64,000 nt of DNA from Lepidodermella squamata (Eukaryota; Gastrotricha), in NCBI GenBank assembly GCA_047495785.1, contig JBLDXI010000015.1, positions 2,232,001 through 2,296,000 on the forward strand, given 5' to 3'. A model generated the notes under the pieces. That model was given only the letters and a program-made list of their open reading frames with translations, made no database searches and was not told the origin of the DNA. Numbering within the stretch: position 1 is the first letter of the stretch; the number at the start of each line of letters is the position of its first letter. Positions 1 to 15,000 of this stretch are shown piece after piece. A program made the position numbers and the translations under genes.

Positions 1-3000
1 CATGAGCTCTGAGAACATGCCGAATGCATTCACACAAGCACTAGAAGCTGCGTCCATATCGTTAGGGTCGATCGAATCGTCTGCGGACAGTTGCTCCAGT
101 ACCTTAACAGCAGGTTCGAAAGCAGCAAGTATTGCTTGCTGAAACCAATCACAAAGTATTTGAAAATTCGAGTATTAGAAATACTCACTCTGAAAACGAT
201 TGAAACTGCCTGTTCACGAACACTTTGCAACAATCCCAGGAGCGAGCAGTAGCTTTTTGCCGAGTTCGCGCTCTTGTTCGAAGCTCCAACTGTTTTAATC
301 CATTCAGCGATTGATCGGCGCATCTAACAAAATTCAGTGATGGGGCAAATAACATCTCTTAAATGTAGGAACCTCTCGAAGTGATGAAATCTCATATTGG
401 TACCGCTGGAAGTCTTTGTCGATGTACTGTTTTTCTTCTTCACGAATAGAATCACTAACAGACTGGTTATCTGAAATAAAAATGATTTAATGGCCACGTA
501 AAAGGTCTGCCAGCATCTCCATACTTATCAAATCCCAATCTCCAGTATATGGTTCTTGTAGATCGAAGCCATTTATAGCGATAACCATCGGAATCAAGTT
601 AGACACAAGCAGGTCTGGGCTCAGTTTAGTTGCATATCCAGCAATTGTTTCGACTTGAGCCTCAAGTACCGGTAAGTCACGAACTGGTAAGATTTTCAAG
701 CCTGAAAAATCGATATAGGCAACCGCATCCACACTATCATAGCAGTAAGTTCGGATGATCAGGGAATAATTTTGCGATTCCAGCCCTGACGGAAGGACTG
801 TTTGATTCAAGAAGGCTGTAGTTTGAGGCACTGGTGTCAAATAAATTGGGTCGCAAGTCGGGCATTGATACGCCACAAATGTGAACTTTTTCAGAACCAA
901 GTCTTCTTGATCGCTGAAACCACTGCACCTGATATCAAAATTAGTTGTCAGGGCATAACCTTCTTTTGGAGAAACGCGACAAGATGCCGCAGTAGCATTC
1001 GGTGGACTGTCGATATACATCACTGCCATCGATCGACCAACCCTAGTGCCGCCAGACATTTTGGCCTCTGATACAACGACAAATGCCCGCCGATATTGCT
1101 TCGGCCCGAAGGCGTTAGGGTCGAAGGTTATGTCCGGCCCCGATTTTCCGGTCGATGTCAAAAGGGTCCAATTTGCCAATGTTTCAAGCGAAGCTGCGTC
1201 TCTATCTTCGTCGTAGAAAGATGAAGCAATGAACTCCAAATAGAAGACCTCGGGCGCACCATCAGGGATAGGAATAAACAACCAATTATAGCGGTATATT
1301 CTACCAATAATTTTGTTGTCTATGGTTCGCCGAAATGCCATCCTAGCCGCCGGATTCATCAAACAGCCAACGCGATAATTTGTCCCGCAATTCGCGAGAG
1401 GAATTACACCACCAGAAGGCGGTTCTCCTTTCTCAAGTCGAACGCTTTGAACAGCATAGCTCATTCTTTTCGTTAATCGATCGAAAACAATTGCGAGCAT
1501 GTTGAAGGTTTCGTTTTCAAACATATATGACGTAGTTAAAGCAACAGTTCCATCTGCCTTTGTGTAGTAAGCAGTTATGTTGTAGGTCTTCGGCTTGCCG
1601 TCTTCATCCTTGAATGTCAACGAACGAATAAAACGCGGCAGGTTTATTGATGGGGCCAGTTCTTTCACAGGATACGGGAAACTCGGATCGTCCTTCGAAT
1701 GCCAGCCCTGATAAAAACAACCGGGTAAGTTCTTTCCCATTTTCTCCTCTTCGGCATCCTTTGCGGGACATGCAGTTGGCTTCCATTGTTGAGGATTATT
1801 GACAAAGCTGTCCGCCTGAGCATAAGTCTGAAATTGCGGCCAATTGCCTTCACAGGACCTCTTGCAGTAGAGATGAACCTCGAGCGGTGTGCTCAGTTCG
1901 TCAGGATCATAACTGTTCTTGCGAGCATTTACCAAATGAATTTGACCGGACCCGAAAATTCCATCAACATATGGCGGCATAGGGTTGAACTTTGCCACCA
2001 AAGGTGTTCGACGGACCTCTGTCACGAATTGAACGATAGTTGCCATGTCCTCTTGTTCCGGCATGTCAAGGGCGAGAGTGAAACGATAAAAACCAATCAA
2101 AAGTGTGCGCTTCTCGTAAGACAGCGAAAAGTCGCGAATTTGGGATTTGCCTTTTACCTCAGTGAACTGGTTGAGTCTGAGATTTTTTGGTACCATGGCC
2201 AGGGTTACATTGTTCCATGGCCCATCTTCCGACGCTGAGAACTCAACAGTCCAGTTTTGAGTGAGAGTGAGCGTATCAGTGCAGTTCAGTTTTCCCGTGG
2301 CAAAAATATCCAATGGTTGACTTCGGAAAACATATTGTATCTGCGGAACATTAGCTATTGGTTCAGTACATGGCCCATTTGTGATTTTCACGCGTTTTTT
2401 CAACGTATTTGGATGGGTTTCCCAATCAACGTTGTCGACAACATTCCGTATGCTCGCTTGGACTTTGAAGGAGCCCTTCTTTGTGTAATTAGCGAAAATC
2501 GTTACTTTGTTGTTTTTCAGATCTTCGCCCGATATTTGCTTAAGGGTGGCTAAAAGATTGCGCTCATAGAACATAGTGCACGTATACTCGGAGCCAAATA
2601 GCGCCTGCTGTCCTCCGATAACACGATCTGAACCGTAATCGACGAAGACGCAAGCTGAACAATTAGTGTTTATGCCAAAAACTTATAGCAAATATTTTAG
2701 GGTACTTACGATCAGTAGCGAGTTGATCCGAGACAATCTCGATTTTGAGCAGATTGTTGCGTATTTCAGGGCTGTATTCCATTAGCTCAGGGTTGATAGT
2801 CCGGTCTTGAACGAAGAATGGAGCTTCCGCAGCGACGCTATCGAACGGGCTGCTCAAGTTCATGCTAGCTGTCATTCCACAGCTTTCGAGGTATTGACCA
2901 CATCTCGTGACTGTTTTGAATTTGTGGGTCGTATTTAGCGCAGTCGGCTCAAAGTCCACGGGACAGTCAGATTGCAGCCCATCGCCAAAGACCCAACATA

Positions 3001-6000
3001 CTTGAAACAAGGCACCGGAGGGAGCATTCGAGTAGAGCATGACCTCGGTATTGCTAGGTAAGTAATTCTTAGATTTTCCCAAGGGCTGATACCAAGGAGA
3101 TGTCTCATTATCGCGGAACTTGAAATACAGAGCGAGGTTTGTCGGTACCATGAAGTAGATCGGCATCAACTTTCGATACGTCTTCCGAGAGATCGAATTG
3201 GCCATGTCGATTTTGATTTGGAACACATCAGACGAGTAGTAAATATGGCTAAACTGTCTGCATGCCCTGAGAGACCCTTGTGTAATGGATGCAAGGCTGT
3301 CATCGCAATCAAAAATCGGGAAATCAGTAACAGAATCATCGCCGAAGTACAGCTGAGCTCGAATATCGCTTGCTACAGGTTCGGATGTATTTGACCATAT
3401 GGTCAATACTACAGGATTCGTCGCGAAGCTACCACTACCAGACGGTATGAGCTGCCCGTACTTTGGCGAGGTGGTCAGGACAAATGCAAACTCGGTGATG
3501 CCATACTCCACCTTTATTTTTTGATCCAGCGCGACTGGGCCAGCCTTACTGATGCTATTCTCAGCGTACACAAGCGGTTGGTACATCCCTGGCTTACGGA
3601 AATTGACGATAGTGTTAACTGTTGTTTGATTAGAAACATTGATAAAGCCAGTATCAGTCGCATTATAGACGATTCGGTACCGCCAAGGTACACCATAGTC
3701 AATGCTGGCGCTAACATTAGTATCGTCTCCAACAGCGAGGTAAACCGGGCCAAGGTTAGTAAACTTCAAGCCTTCGAGAATTTCAGCAAACTCGACATAA
3801 TAAGTTTGTGAAAAATTGTAGATGGTAACGTTGTTGGTGATGGTAAGCACTATCGGGTAGATACCAGCTTTATTCCACGACTTGGTCAGGGTGGTCAAAT
3901 TAGCATTGAAGTCTCCTGAATTCGGAACGGTCGCTGAAAATGAATCCTCGATAACCGCGCCGTCCCAGAAAAAGACTTGATACTCCGGATGGGCTGGGTA
4001 TTTCGGGTAGTCGACAGCTGGACCGTTATAGTTGAGGACGATCTGAGCAACAGCTGCTCCATTCTTCGGCAGCGGGTTAGGATAAGAAACAAATAAGTTG
4101 AAATTTTTCGCAGGATTCTCGACGCCGACAGATATTGAAGTCGACTTGCTGCTCACGTTATTCGCCATAGTAAAATCGACTCTGTATGCCCCGATTAGGT
4201 CCCACGTGTATTGAAGGTCGGAGTACGTGTCATTGACTGAGAAGTAACTGAAATACTTCGAAGTCGAAGTCGTCCCTTTCGAAGATTGGAAAGTTGCAGT
4301 CAGCAGACAGCGGCTGCAATTTGAAGCTGACACAACAAATTGAACAGGTTGGTTCCTCAGCGTGCCGTATTCCTTAGTTTGGTTCGAGGTGACAGTCAAA
4401 CTTGTGATGGGCGTCTCAACGTAAATGTATTGCTCAACGGTAATAGGATCAGAGACAATGTTGGACACTGTGATTGCGACTTTTTGATTGCCCTGAGCCC
4501 CATCAATCCCTACAAGGATTCCTGGAACCAAAAATGAGGTGTTTCTAGCAACGATATCATAGCTGATCTGCAAGGGAATGTCATTGAAGGACGCGTTCAT
4601 CCAGGCGTAGGAACCATCCGTGTATTTTGCCGTAGCGGAGATGTTTTGGCCACTTGCGATGACAGACGGTACACTCAGCGATAGGCCAGCAACCGGTTTT
4701 TGCACTAGAGTTGAGACAGAGCTGTAAACTGATGAGCGCCATTGAATTTGGGTTGAATAGATCCCCTCAGCAAGGTACCCGTTTAGAGGTGCTTGACTGA
4801 CCCCTAGAATCGGCTGGCAACCAGAAAGCTCAATCTGATAGGTCGGCTGGGTGACCCATGATTTTGGGACGACTCGAATCTTACGAGCGATCAGGTATCG
4901 AGGGAAACGAACCGTGGCCACACCATCGGCATCGTAAACTATTGCGAATGATGTCAGCCCGGGAAAACAATCAGTCAAAGGATCTGTAAGCCCACTAGAG
5001 CAATCAAATGCCACCGAAGTCACGTAACCACTTGATCTGGAATAATTCGATATCGTGAAACTGTGGAGCGCAAGCATGTAGGAAAACTCAATGGTAAGAT
5101 ATTCCGATGGAGAGGATGGTTTAAAGCCGCCTCCGTTTCGGCCCAAAATTATACTTTCCGGCTGGTATGATGTGTTATTTCCGGTAAAAATCGTCTCAGA
5201 AGCGAATGTCTCCAGAATGTTGCTCCAACAATGGGTAGAACTGGATCCATCGTTAACAAAAACATCAGCACTCCCGTTTGACGCCATCAACCCAGCTGAA
5301 AACTGGTCAATCATATCTGAATATAGCGTGCACCGATCGCCGCGATATTCGAATGTGTTGCAGGGTTTCGGTTCCGAGCTTGTCAAGCATGCCAAGGCAC
5401 AGTCGTCAGGTGTCAACGTTGATGGCTTCTGGCAAATGGTTTGCATCGGCTGGGACGTTGCTGATATTGAGGACCACTGATCCGTAGTTGCAGTTAGCAT
5501 TACGCGAGCGTTCTGGCTGTTCGAAGGCTGACTCGGGTTGTAGACTGATCGACCTGCTACATCCTTCAAAGTTTGACCGGTTTTAACAAACTGTCCGAGA
5601 GCGATTGGAGAAGAGGATGACACAAGTTGCCGTAGAACAACCGCTTCGGAAGATGAGCTGATTGATACCGGGAATCCGCCTAAAAGTTGGCAGTAGGACG
5701 ATGCGACGTCCGGCTGAGAGAGACCGGTCGTCGGCGCATCGATCTCACTCGATTTGAAACAGGAGCCACCCCATATAGTCCACCCTATCGGGCATTTAGC
5801 AGCGGGGGCTTGACAAATGTAGGGTAAAGTCTGCGAGCAGGGCAGAACTTTCAAGCCGCCTTCAGCGAAAATCGCCAAACATCCTGACCCGCTTAGATTC
5901 GGGATGTAACCAGGTGCCCATTCGAAATAGGGCGACTTGCTGATTGGTGGTAATCCCGTTGTTAAATCACTCGGAAGAGCCACTTTCCCATTAGAGATCA

Positions 6001-9000
6001 CAAAACCCGTCCACACACCTACTGCTGGCCCGTTCCACTGCAAACGAGTATAGAGCATGGACTTGGCAAGTCTCCATTCCTCTCGAGTAGACGGGGCAAT
6101 TAATGAACCACCGAACGAACTCAAGCAAAGACTAGCTGATTGCTGGTTCGTGGAAGTAACTGTAACATTAGGTTGCGAGTAGCAAGTACCATTCCGGCGG
6201 AGCATGGTCGACAGAGGGCAAGATCCGGCGAAAGTTCTTCCGTAAACTGTATCAGCTGGGTTTTTGGCGCAGATAAACGGCAGCTGGGATGTAGCAGCAG
6301 TGACAATCCAAGAGGCAGAAGCAGAAACTAATTGGGCCCCGCTTATGGCTGGAGCAGCAAGGGGAGTTGAACCAGAGCCAACCCAGGCCGCAAACGTGGC
6401 TAACTTGCCAGAACCATCAAGGTTTAGCCAGCTGTTCGACGATCCACCAGTAGCAAGCCCAAACCATGCCCCGTCGATTCCCGCAGTTCTAAAAAGTTAA
6501 GTTTTAATTAATAAGGTACGATAGAACCGCGAAACTAACCGAGTGAGATTCGAGAGAAAATCGTTGATTCCAGCGCTAGTTATCGCAGCCAGAGAGCCAC
6601 CAAAGGCGGAAGTGCAATACTGACTTGCAGCGTCCAGTGCTATTGATGCATTAATCAACCTGTAGCACATTCCGCTGTTCAACGACCAGTCCGTGGGGCA
6701 TGCAAGTGGAATCGCCCCGATTCGATTGAACCTTCGACTAGCAATTCGACTGAAAAATCGTGATGGTTTTGTATCTGCAAGGTAGGGTCGCTCGCAAATC
6801 GCCGCGAGTTGGGTGGTGCATGGCGTGTCAACCAACGCCCCTGATGATGCATCCAACGCGAGGCAACTCGATGATCCAGCTGTAGCCGATCCGAGACGGT
6901 AGATATTCCCAGAAGAATCAGCTGAGAGTGAACCATTCCCTCGCCACGTCGCAACATGGTATCGGACTGAAGCGGCGGTTTTCGCCAGGTTTGCAATGAC
7001 AGCCAATGAGGAGGCGTCTTTCAGTGATGCAAGAGAAGCTCCGTTTAATTTGCACTGTTGAGCAGCTGAATCAAAGTTGTAAGACCAAGTCGGAAAGGCC
7101 CGAAAGCAACTGCCCCCATACGCAGTCCAGTTCCCGCCATCATTTCCGCATAGTTTGTAGTCTAAAGTTAAACCCATTGGAAAAATGAAAAGACAATACT
7201 TATTTGTTTCTCACTTGACGATGGCATCTGGCAGACGTATGGAAGCTTTTTCGAACACAAATTGGCTTGAAGCTTTATTGACGGTAGTAGAAGAGATACG
7301 CAATCGTAATTAGCCGCTGACCCGGTAAGATCGTCAAGCTGCTGAATAGCAGGGTCTTCATTTAGCTCTGTAACCCAAAAGTTTCCAGCATTTCTCAGAC
7401 GAGACAATCCAGTCCAGATCTCGGAAACGCCTCCGCCGACGAAAGATGAAATGGACTGCCACGTTGCAGCTTTTGCGGGAAAAGCTAAGGTAGCGCCCAG
7501 GGCTGCGCATTGATATTGCGCCTCTCCATACGTCACGACCTTCGGCATGTAAAGAACACATAAGCCATTTCCGAGCAATGTCCAGCCCGGCAAGCATGTG
7601 CCTCCCTTCAGTATTTCATCACCAGTTCGAATCATGAACGCCGTAACATTCGGATCGTTGTAGTTGATCGTCAAATTCTTCGGGGCAACTAAAAACAGAT
7701 AGTTAATTTGGCATAAGAATAAACCGCTGAAACTTGCCATTCGAAGTGGCTGAGGCGTAAGAGTATACAGTGATAGTCTGGTTTTGACCGGGTATAATCG
7801 CGGGCGGATTTTGGAGCTGAAGTTGAACGTTGTTGATCGGATTATAAACGGTGACGGCGAACTTAAAGTCAGAAGTTTAGCCTTACTCGGATTTTACTGA
7901 ATGAACTCACATCAAAAGTGAAATCACCAAGATCGTTCCAGACTCGAACTTTGCCGCTGTAATCCCCCGCATCTGGAAAGAAGCGAGTTATCGGGTTCGT
8001 ATTATTGGCCGGGTCCCAATATAGCGCTTGCAGGGGATCGCTGCCCCATGCGATCTCATAGTTGCAGCCACAATTAAACTTCCGGGTGAGGTATATTATT
8101 ACAGGCATTTGTGCATAAGCGACTCCACTCGGAGGAACAAACGTAGGTTTCTGACAAGGAGCTGTAATTCTGATAATTTGAGTAATAGCCAACACATTAT
8201 CAGGGAAAGAGGCGTCCGCTGCTGTGGCGTAGAAGGGCACATTTCCGCAAGTACCTTGCCAATTGATAGCCATAACAAAGTTCACGGAATGTACAGCAAA
8301 AGCCCGAATCATCGGGATGAAGTCGTGAGCCTATCAGGCTTATTAGTAATTAGTAGTTCGAAAATAAAACTTCAACTTACTGTAGTCTGACTGGGCACGA
8401 TAATGTCAGCTGAAGTGAAACTCGTTTTCGAGCTGTTTACGCTGAACGAGTTAATGTTGCTTTGAACATATTTCAATACTCCATTTTCATTCAAGTTTGA
8501 AACCCATCGAATGGCCATGATGCTTCCCTCTGGAAACTCTGCTACATCAACTGATCGTATGTAGTAAATCTGTGGACCAGTTCCAGGAAAGTTTATCCCG
8601 TATTCCGTAACAAATTGGTATTGAATAGGAGCCTGTGGGCCTTTGAAGTAATTTTTGATTGGGGCTATCCAGATCCTTGGGTTCTGTACCGAACAGCATC
8701 CATTTCCAAAATTGCAAACTTTATAGCCGTTTGGACACGTCAAGGCATTGTAAGGAGCTTGCTTTGCGCAGACAGTGGTATTGCTTATACAGCTGTAACT
8801 TTTCATGCAGAAAACAGTGCCAGAAACAGGGCAAAGTGGGGCCCAGAACTGAACGAAAATCTTGCCTCCAACACTCATACTTGAAAGATTTTTTCAATGA
8901 GAGCATATGAATCTTGCAAAATTCCAACTCACTCTGCCTCTATGGCATAAACGCTGGCGAATGATTGCAACGGGAAATTGGATAACAGGAAAATCCTGTT

Positions 9001-12000
9001 TCTGGCGGTCGTAGTGTTGCTGATCAAGCTAACTGGGCTTCCCGAGCTGTTTGTATATGGCGTGATGATTCCGTATTCTTTCCTCTCCGCTGTAAAGTAC
9101 AGTGGGCAATTAAATCCCACATAATTATGATTTTTCTTGAAGTAACATACCAACTAATTTTGTTTTGTATTGACGCCGCTCTGGTCCGAGTGGTCCGTAA
9201 GTAGTGTTGACCGTCAAGTTAGAACCTCCAACGAATCGCAGGAGGCATTTGACAGTTTGGCCAGCTGGACTGTAATTCGGGCAGCTTGCGAGAGTAATCG
9301 ATTTCGTCCTCGTTTCAAGCTGTAGAAATCTCGTAGTAGTCGTCTCACGTCCCTCAGCATCCGTAGCTACCAAGACCAGCTTCTGACCGCCGATAATCCT
9401 TGGGGTGTAGATGAATGAGCTTGACTTCTTGATTACCAATGGCTCCCCGTATGGTACAGCCAGTCTTGAAAATCCTACTTTGTAAACATAGAGCCGATAG
9501 ATGACTCCCATGCCTGCATCTCGGAACGTGTCGATGAAGTACGGCATAAATTGTCCAGCTCGGACGTTGTCAGGCCAACGCTCAGATCCATTGATCAAAT
9601 CTGCTGATAAGCTGTACTTAAGGCACATGGCAGTCACAAAGCTGGTCGGTATGATTCTGATGTAGCGAGCAACAATGTTAGTTTCAAAATTATGCGTGAT
9701 ATCCGAGGATGACGCGGTCAAGATGGGCATAACTACTGAAGTTGGCGTTGCTGAAGTTATTCGGACTAGCGCAGCACTTCCATTCTGAGCTGTCGTATTC
9801 GACCAAGTGTAAGTTGCCCAATTAACGCCATCCCAGCTATACTGTACCTGGTAGGTTGTAACGTAAGAACTAGAGGAGGAGCATCCAGTTAGACGGACAG
9901 ATGTGAAGGAAACTTGGTAACCGTAGTCGACTTGAATAAACTCGGTGCCGTTGTTCGTGCTTCGTCCACACCAGCATGTGCCCGATGTAGTGGGCTGGGC
10001 ATCAACTGGGCTGGTCACGGGGGCAGGAGAAGTTATGTACGCACCAGTGATGGCCCCGGATCCGGTCTTTAGCGCGTACATTGAGAAATCAGGATCGAAC
10101 TCGCAGACGAATGCAAAGAGGTGAAAGCAATGAGTTACCCTCCACTGAAACAGGGACTTAGCATCCGAGTAGACGCATGGCGTAGCGAAATCAGACTTCT
10201 GCAAATCAACATCCATTGCGAAGAAACTTGATTGAAATTCTGTAACATTAGTGCCATCAGTATTTGACCAAATAGGACCGAAATCAGTCATCTTCATTCC
10301 AATCCAGAAGCCATTATAACTGAGGTAAATGTAATGATCACGCGTTGCCTTAAAATGTCAATGCCCTTACTTGAGCGATGTAAGATTTCTTAACAGCTGC
10401 AGTTGGGCGAAATTTTCTATCGTAGCCAGATGGCCATTTTTGCTGCCCGGATAATTGTTACAGTAAACCTCAGCATCGTCAAAGGTCTTTGGCTCGTCAA
10501 CGTGCACGAAACAGCTTTTGAATATAAGCTGAGCATAGGGTGGACAAACTGTAGAAAAATAGTATAATCTTAGTTTGTAATGCAGAAAAATTAAAGGAAC
10601 TACCATCAATAGATGGCGAAAGTATCTTGCAGAGTCCAAGAGGGGCGCTAAACCCGGAATCAACCGATGTGTTTGTGCTAGTCCACAGCTGCCAGTCAGA
10701 GCCATCTCCTCGTTTCAACATTCCAACAGTCCCAGAAGCATAACTTGCTAGATTCATAGCGCCACCGAAAAATCCTACAGACAGCTGCCCATCATGTCTG
10801 CTACATGTCGGGTCAGTGAAAGTTCCAGCAACGCAGCCGATCCAGTAACGTGAAGAAATTCTAATATTATCAAATGATACAGTCGTCATCTTTATTGCAT
10901 ACTTTGAACTCACCCCATGATCTCAGGAATTCGATTTTCCGTTGGCCCATCAGGGTAAAATAGAGCGGCCTGGTTTCCGCTAAGAGCGCAAGTTGCCGTC
11001 GCGGCACTGTAAGTCGCTGTGCCTTGACTTTTGAAACAGTACTGAAACAAGGGTGGAAACTGCTCCCATCCAGCAGGACAGCCCAAAGGTATTATCCGGG
11101 TAATCATCAGCTGGTTGACCTGTCTCGTCGCTGCTGAGTTGTAAAATGACATGAATTTTGAACTCGTTGCTCCTCCTTCTTCCATATTGTTCTTGACCGC
11201 CGGAATAGGGCACATACCAGCCTGGTGAATAATGGCTCCTGGCATCGAATCCAGACAGCGGCAAAGATAGCCGCGCTGAATAGCAGCGAATCTTGTGTTT
11301 GAAGAAGAGCAATATCTCCGACACTTGGTTCCAGACATAGCTTGGCGATCTCCCATTGCCTTCAATGTGTGAAGATTCAGATCTTTAGTGGCGAAACAGC
11401 CGATATAATCAGGGTGACCACACCATTTCATTGCCTGTTGAGTTTCAGCTGGGTTCAACCCTCTGTCATACACCTGAAAACACTGCATCATGCCCACAAA
11501 TGGGGTTTTGGTTTTTGCAAAACCCAAGGGTAGTAATGGATTTATTCCGATCGTTAGCGAGCCCGCTGCGAATGCTGTAGTAGGTAAGGGAGCCTCGGTC
11601 GATACTGGCAACAGTGGTTTGCCGTCATAAGAAAGAAACAAACTGTCGGCCCAAACGTCGTAATGATAACCATGGGTGTGCCATTCGAACGGTTTAGTTG
11701 GCGCCTGGTATCTCGAAGTGCCCATTGCTAATCTACTCTCAATCGACGCAGCTGCCACAGAACCATTTGCGTAACCACCTGTCAAAGCTCCCTGCCAATT
11801 AGCTGATCGTGCGGATGTGAAGCCGTAATCCATTCCAAATGAGTAGTTCGAATGATAAGCATTATATAGAATTGTAATGCTTTTGGTATTAATATTTGTT
11901 TGCAATCGGGCGGTCTTGCCATCAGCCTGTAGCAGTCAATTTTGAAATCAGACTGATGGCTATGTAAAACTTACTATGAAGTATTGGCTATCTCGACCGT

Positions 12001-15000
12001 AAAACTGGAAGGCGGACAGGGGTCGGCCATCTGGACCAGTACCGAAATCAGCATCCATATAAATCGCATGTGGAATTTTTGCCGAATTGTCGCCTTCAGT
12101 CATGGCAGACATAGACCATAGAGCTATTGGCTCTCGATGGTGACCTAAAGTAAAATGACAGTAGCAGAACGGTGAAGAATACCAAAGAATAGCGAAAGAA
12201 TACCAACGATCAGCGCGTCAACTTTTCCTGAAAGAACTTTATCGCAGTCAGCTTGAATGTCATCCAAGTTGAGAAATGGGTTGTTGATGATAACGAGGCC
12301 TGAAAGAGCCGAATTTGGCGTTGAAGCATTTTAAAAAACAATTTAGCACATACAAGACATTCGAAAGGTTGATTCATTGACCGGCGGTGCCATGTCAAGG
12401 CCGAGATAAACTCCTCCGGACATGCAATAATTGTTTGAATTTACTGCGCTGTTCACTTCGCAAGCAAGATCGCCATCAAAATAGACTTTGAGGTTCGCCG
12501 TATTTGATCCAATTGTTCTCACAACGCTCGAAACAAAAACCCAGCTATTTGGCGCATTCCTTAATAAATAAAACAAGTTAGTATTGCTTCCGCACCGAGT
12601 GAAAATTGAGATTTGGCGCGTGACTTCGCCCGTTCAAGTAAATTGATAATCATCTTGAATAATTGGGAAGAAAGTACCGACTTTTTGCACCTGCACGTGC
12701 ATTGTGATGCTTTGCTGAGGTTGGATGTCCACTAATTTCTAATATCTAAATACATGCCCGGAAATTCGAAATGGATGCCCGCCCCAACGGCTAGAACTTC
12801 TCAGAAGAATGGATCCATATCCCTCGAATCCTAACTTTGAAAATGAACAGTATATAAGAGAAAGTGGCCCGAAGAATTGCTAAATTGTGCTCGAAAAGTT
12901 TTGCAGTCTCCAACAGGATGTATATCTATTATTTGAATATAGGCATGTAGGATAGTTGACTCACGGGATATCGCATGCAATCAAAACTGCGACTTGGAGC
13001 TGTAATCAGAGAACAGTTACCGTACACTGCGATAGACAGAAAATGAAGTACTTACCGCCCCCGACACCAAACGGGAAATTCTCACAATTACTTGATTTCC
13101 CTGTTGATGCAAACCAATGGTAGTCAAACCACCTAAGCCATCCGAAGCTGGTGAAGTGGAGAAGAACCTTTTATCATCTGCAGTGGGTCCTCTAAATATC
13201 AAGTTGAACATAGTTTACTGGAATCACTTAGCAGAATCAAACGTGTAATAGAAGTAGAATGCGATGGTCTGTCCTATAGATGACATGTATGAGCACAAGT
13301 ACCCTCGGTCGTAAATCGATTTTGCGGCGAAAACGCCCGAGCCGAGTGCGCTATTTCCCTGATACGTGAAAGCTTACTTAAAATAGCTGTATGTATTACG
13401 ACAAAGAAAACCCACGTCTTTGTTGAGTTCAATGCCAGCCCGAAGTCCGTTCGGCCGCAGTTCAACAGCTCCATTAGCTCGATTTTTCGGCCCATTCACG
13501 TAATTCCACCGTTGGTATTGCGGATTGGATGATGTTCCGACGTTAACCGGCGAACCGTGAAATTCGTGGCCCGAAATGTCGTAGGTAAGAAAGCGAGCAT
13601 TTAAGGGCCAGAACAGTACTAAATCGTTGGGTGCGCTGAACAACGATGAATCTACAGCGAGTTCGAGCACAAAAATATTTAGCAAAATGGTAGTTTCAGG
13701 ATAACGATCTTACATTTCCCGTAGTAGAAGTCCAATGTATTGCGGCACATTTTAATGACAGGAGTGTTCACATCGGTGAACTCTGGTGCTCTAAGGGCGA
13801 CGTCATACATTGCAAAACAAGCTAATTTCCCGGTAAATGTCTGAAAATATCCAAGTTAATAAAATGTATTTAATGCAAAATCACGCCGTTACATAATTCC
13901 CGGCTTGACCGAATCTAATACCCGATGATGCAACGATTGGGAAAGGGGCTGCCACCGAAGCCACAACGGTATTTCCCTTCTCACTGCTGACGGACATATA
14001 GAATTCGTTATTCCAGCGATTGTACTTTATAGCTGCTCTGACCCAGATATTGCAAAGAATGCCAGCTGCTTCGAGGGTCAATGCTCTGTAAAATGAGCCC
14101 GATGGACTCATCATGTGGAAAACCAATCTGTCACAGTTTTCGATGTAGGCTCGGGTGCTCGACTGAGAATGAAAATATGCCGAAATTATCAAAATTGTTA
14201 CATTCAGTAATATGTGTGAATTATGTACATTTCAATACTCAAGTCTTCTATTTTAAAGGGTTCATAAATGAGAATAATAAACTTACATCAGATCCAGTTT
14301 GCAGATCATAATGTGAAAATAAGCCATGGTACTCGTTGCCACTGGTTGGTTTTTGTGACGTAGTATTATAGCTTGCTTTCGCATAAAACCAGAAAACATA
14401 GGTGAATGAGCTATTCGACCCTAGAGTATTGTAATATTCCCCGGATGAAATGGGTGCTGTATTCGAAAGCCCATCAACCGAAAGAAATAGGGACGCCGAA
14501 TAGGGCAAACCAGTCGGACCTGTGCCCGAGGCGACCCGTGTTGGAGTGAAACGAGTATGGCCCCGGCCTGAAATATCTCGAAACATCAAATCACGACCCA
14601 TTGGCCAAAACCCGCGCAGGTCAGCTGGCCTGTATAGCATATTATTTGGGCCACCATAAGTAGGTGTAGCATCGGAAAGTTGTTTGCAGAACGATGTCAA
14701 CACTTCGAGATCAGCGATGTTGGTAAGTAAGTTGGTTGCGTAGATATATAGGCAAAAGAAGTTTCCTTTCAGTTGCGTGCTTGTAGGATTAACCAAAGCA
14801 TCTTTTTTCAATGCAAAAGGACTCGAGATCTTGGCTTGCCCAATTTCAAAACCATTCATCATTGGTATGTCATAATTTGCTCCAAGCATTCGACTGCCGC
14901 AGGTTGAGTCGCCCGCCATCACTGTCAAATTTCCACTTGGGTAATCAAAAAATATCCCCATTCGGAAAGTGGATGGACGCCGAGCTCCACTGGGATAGCA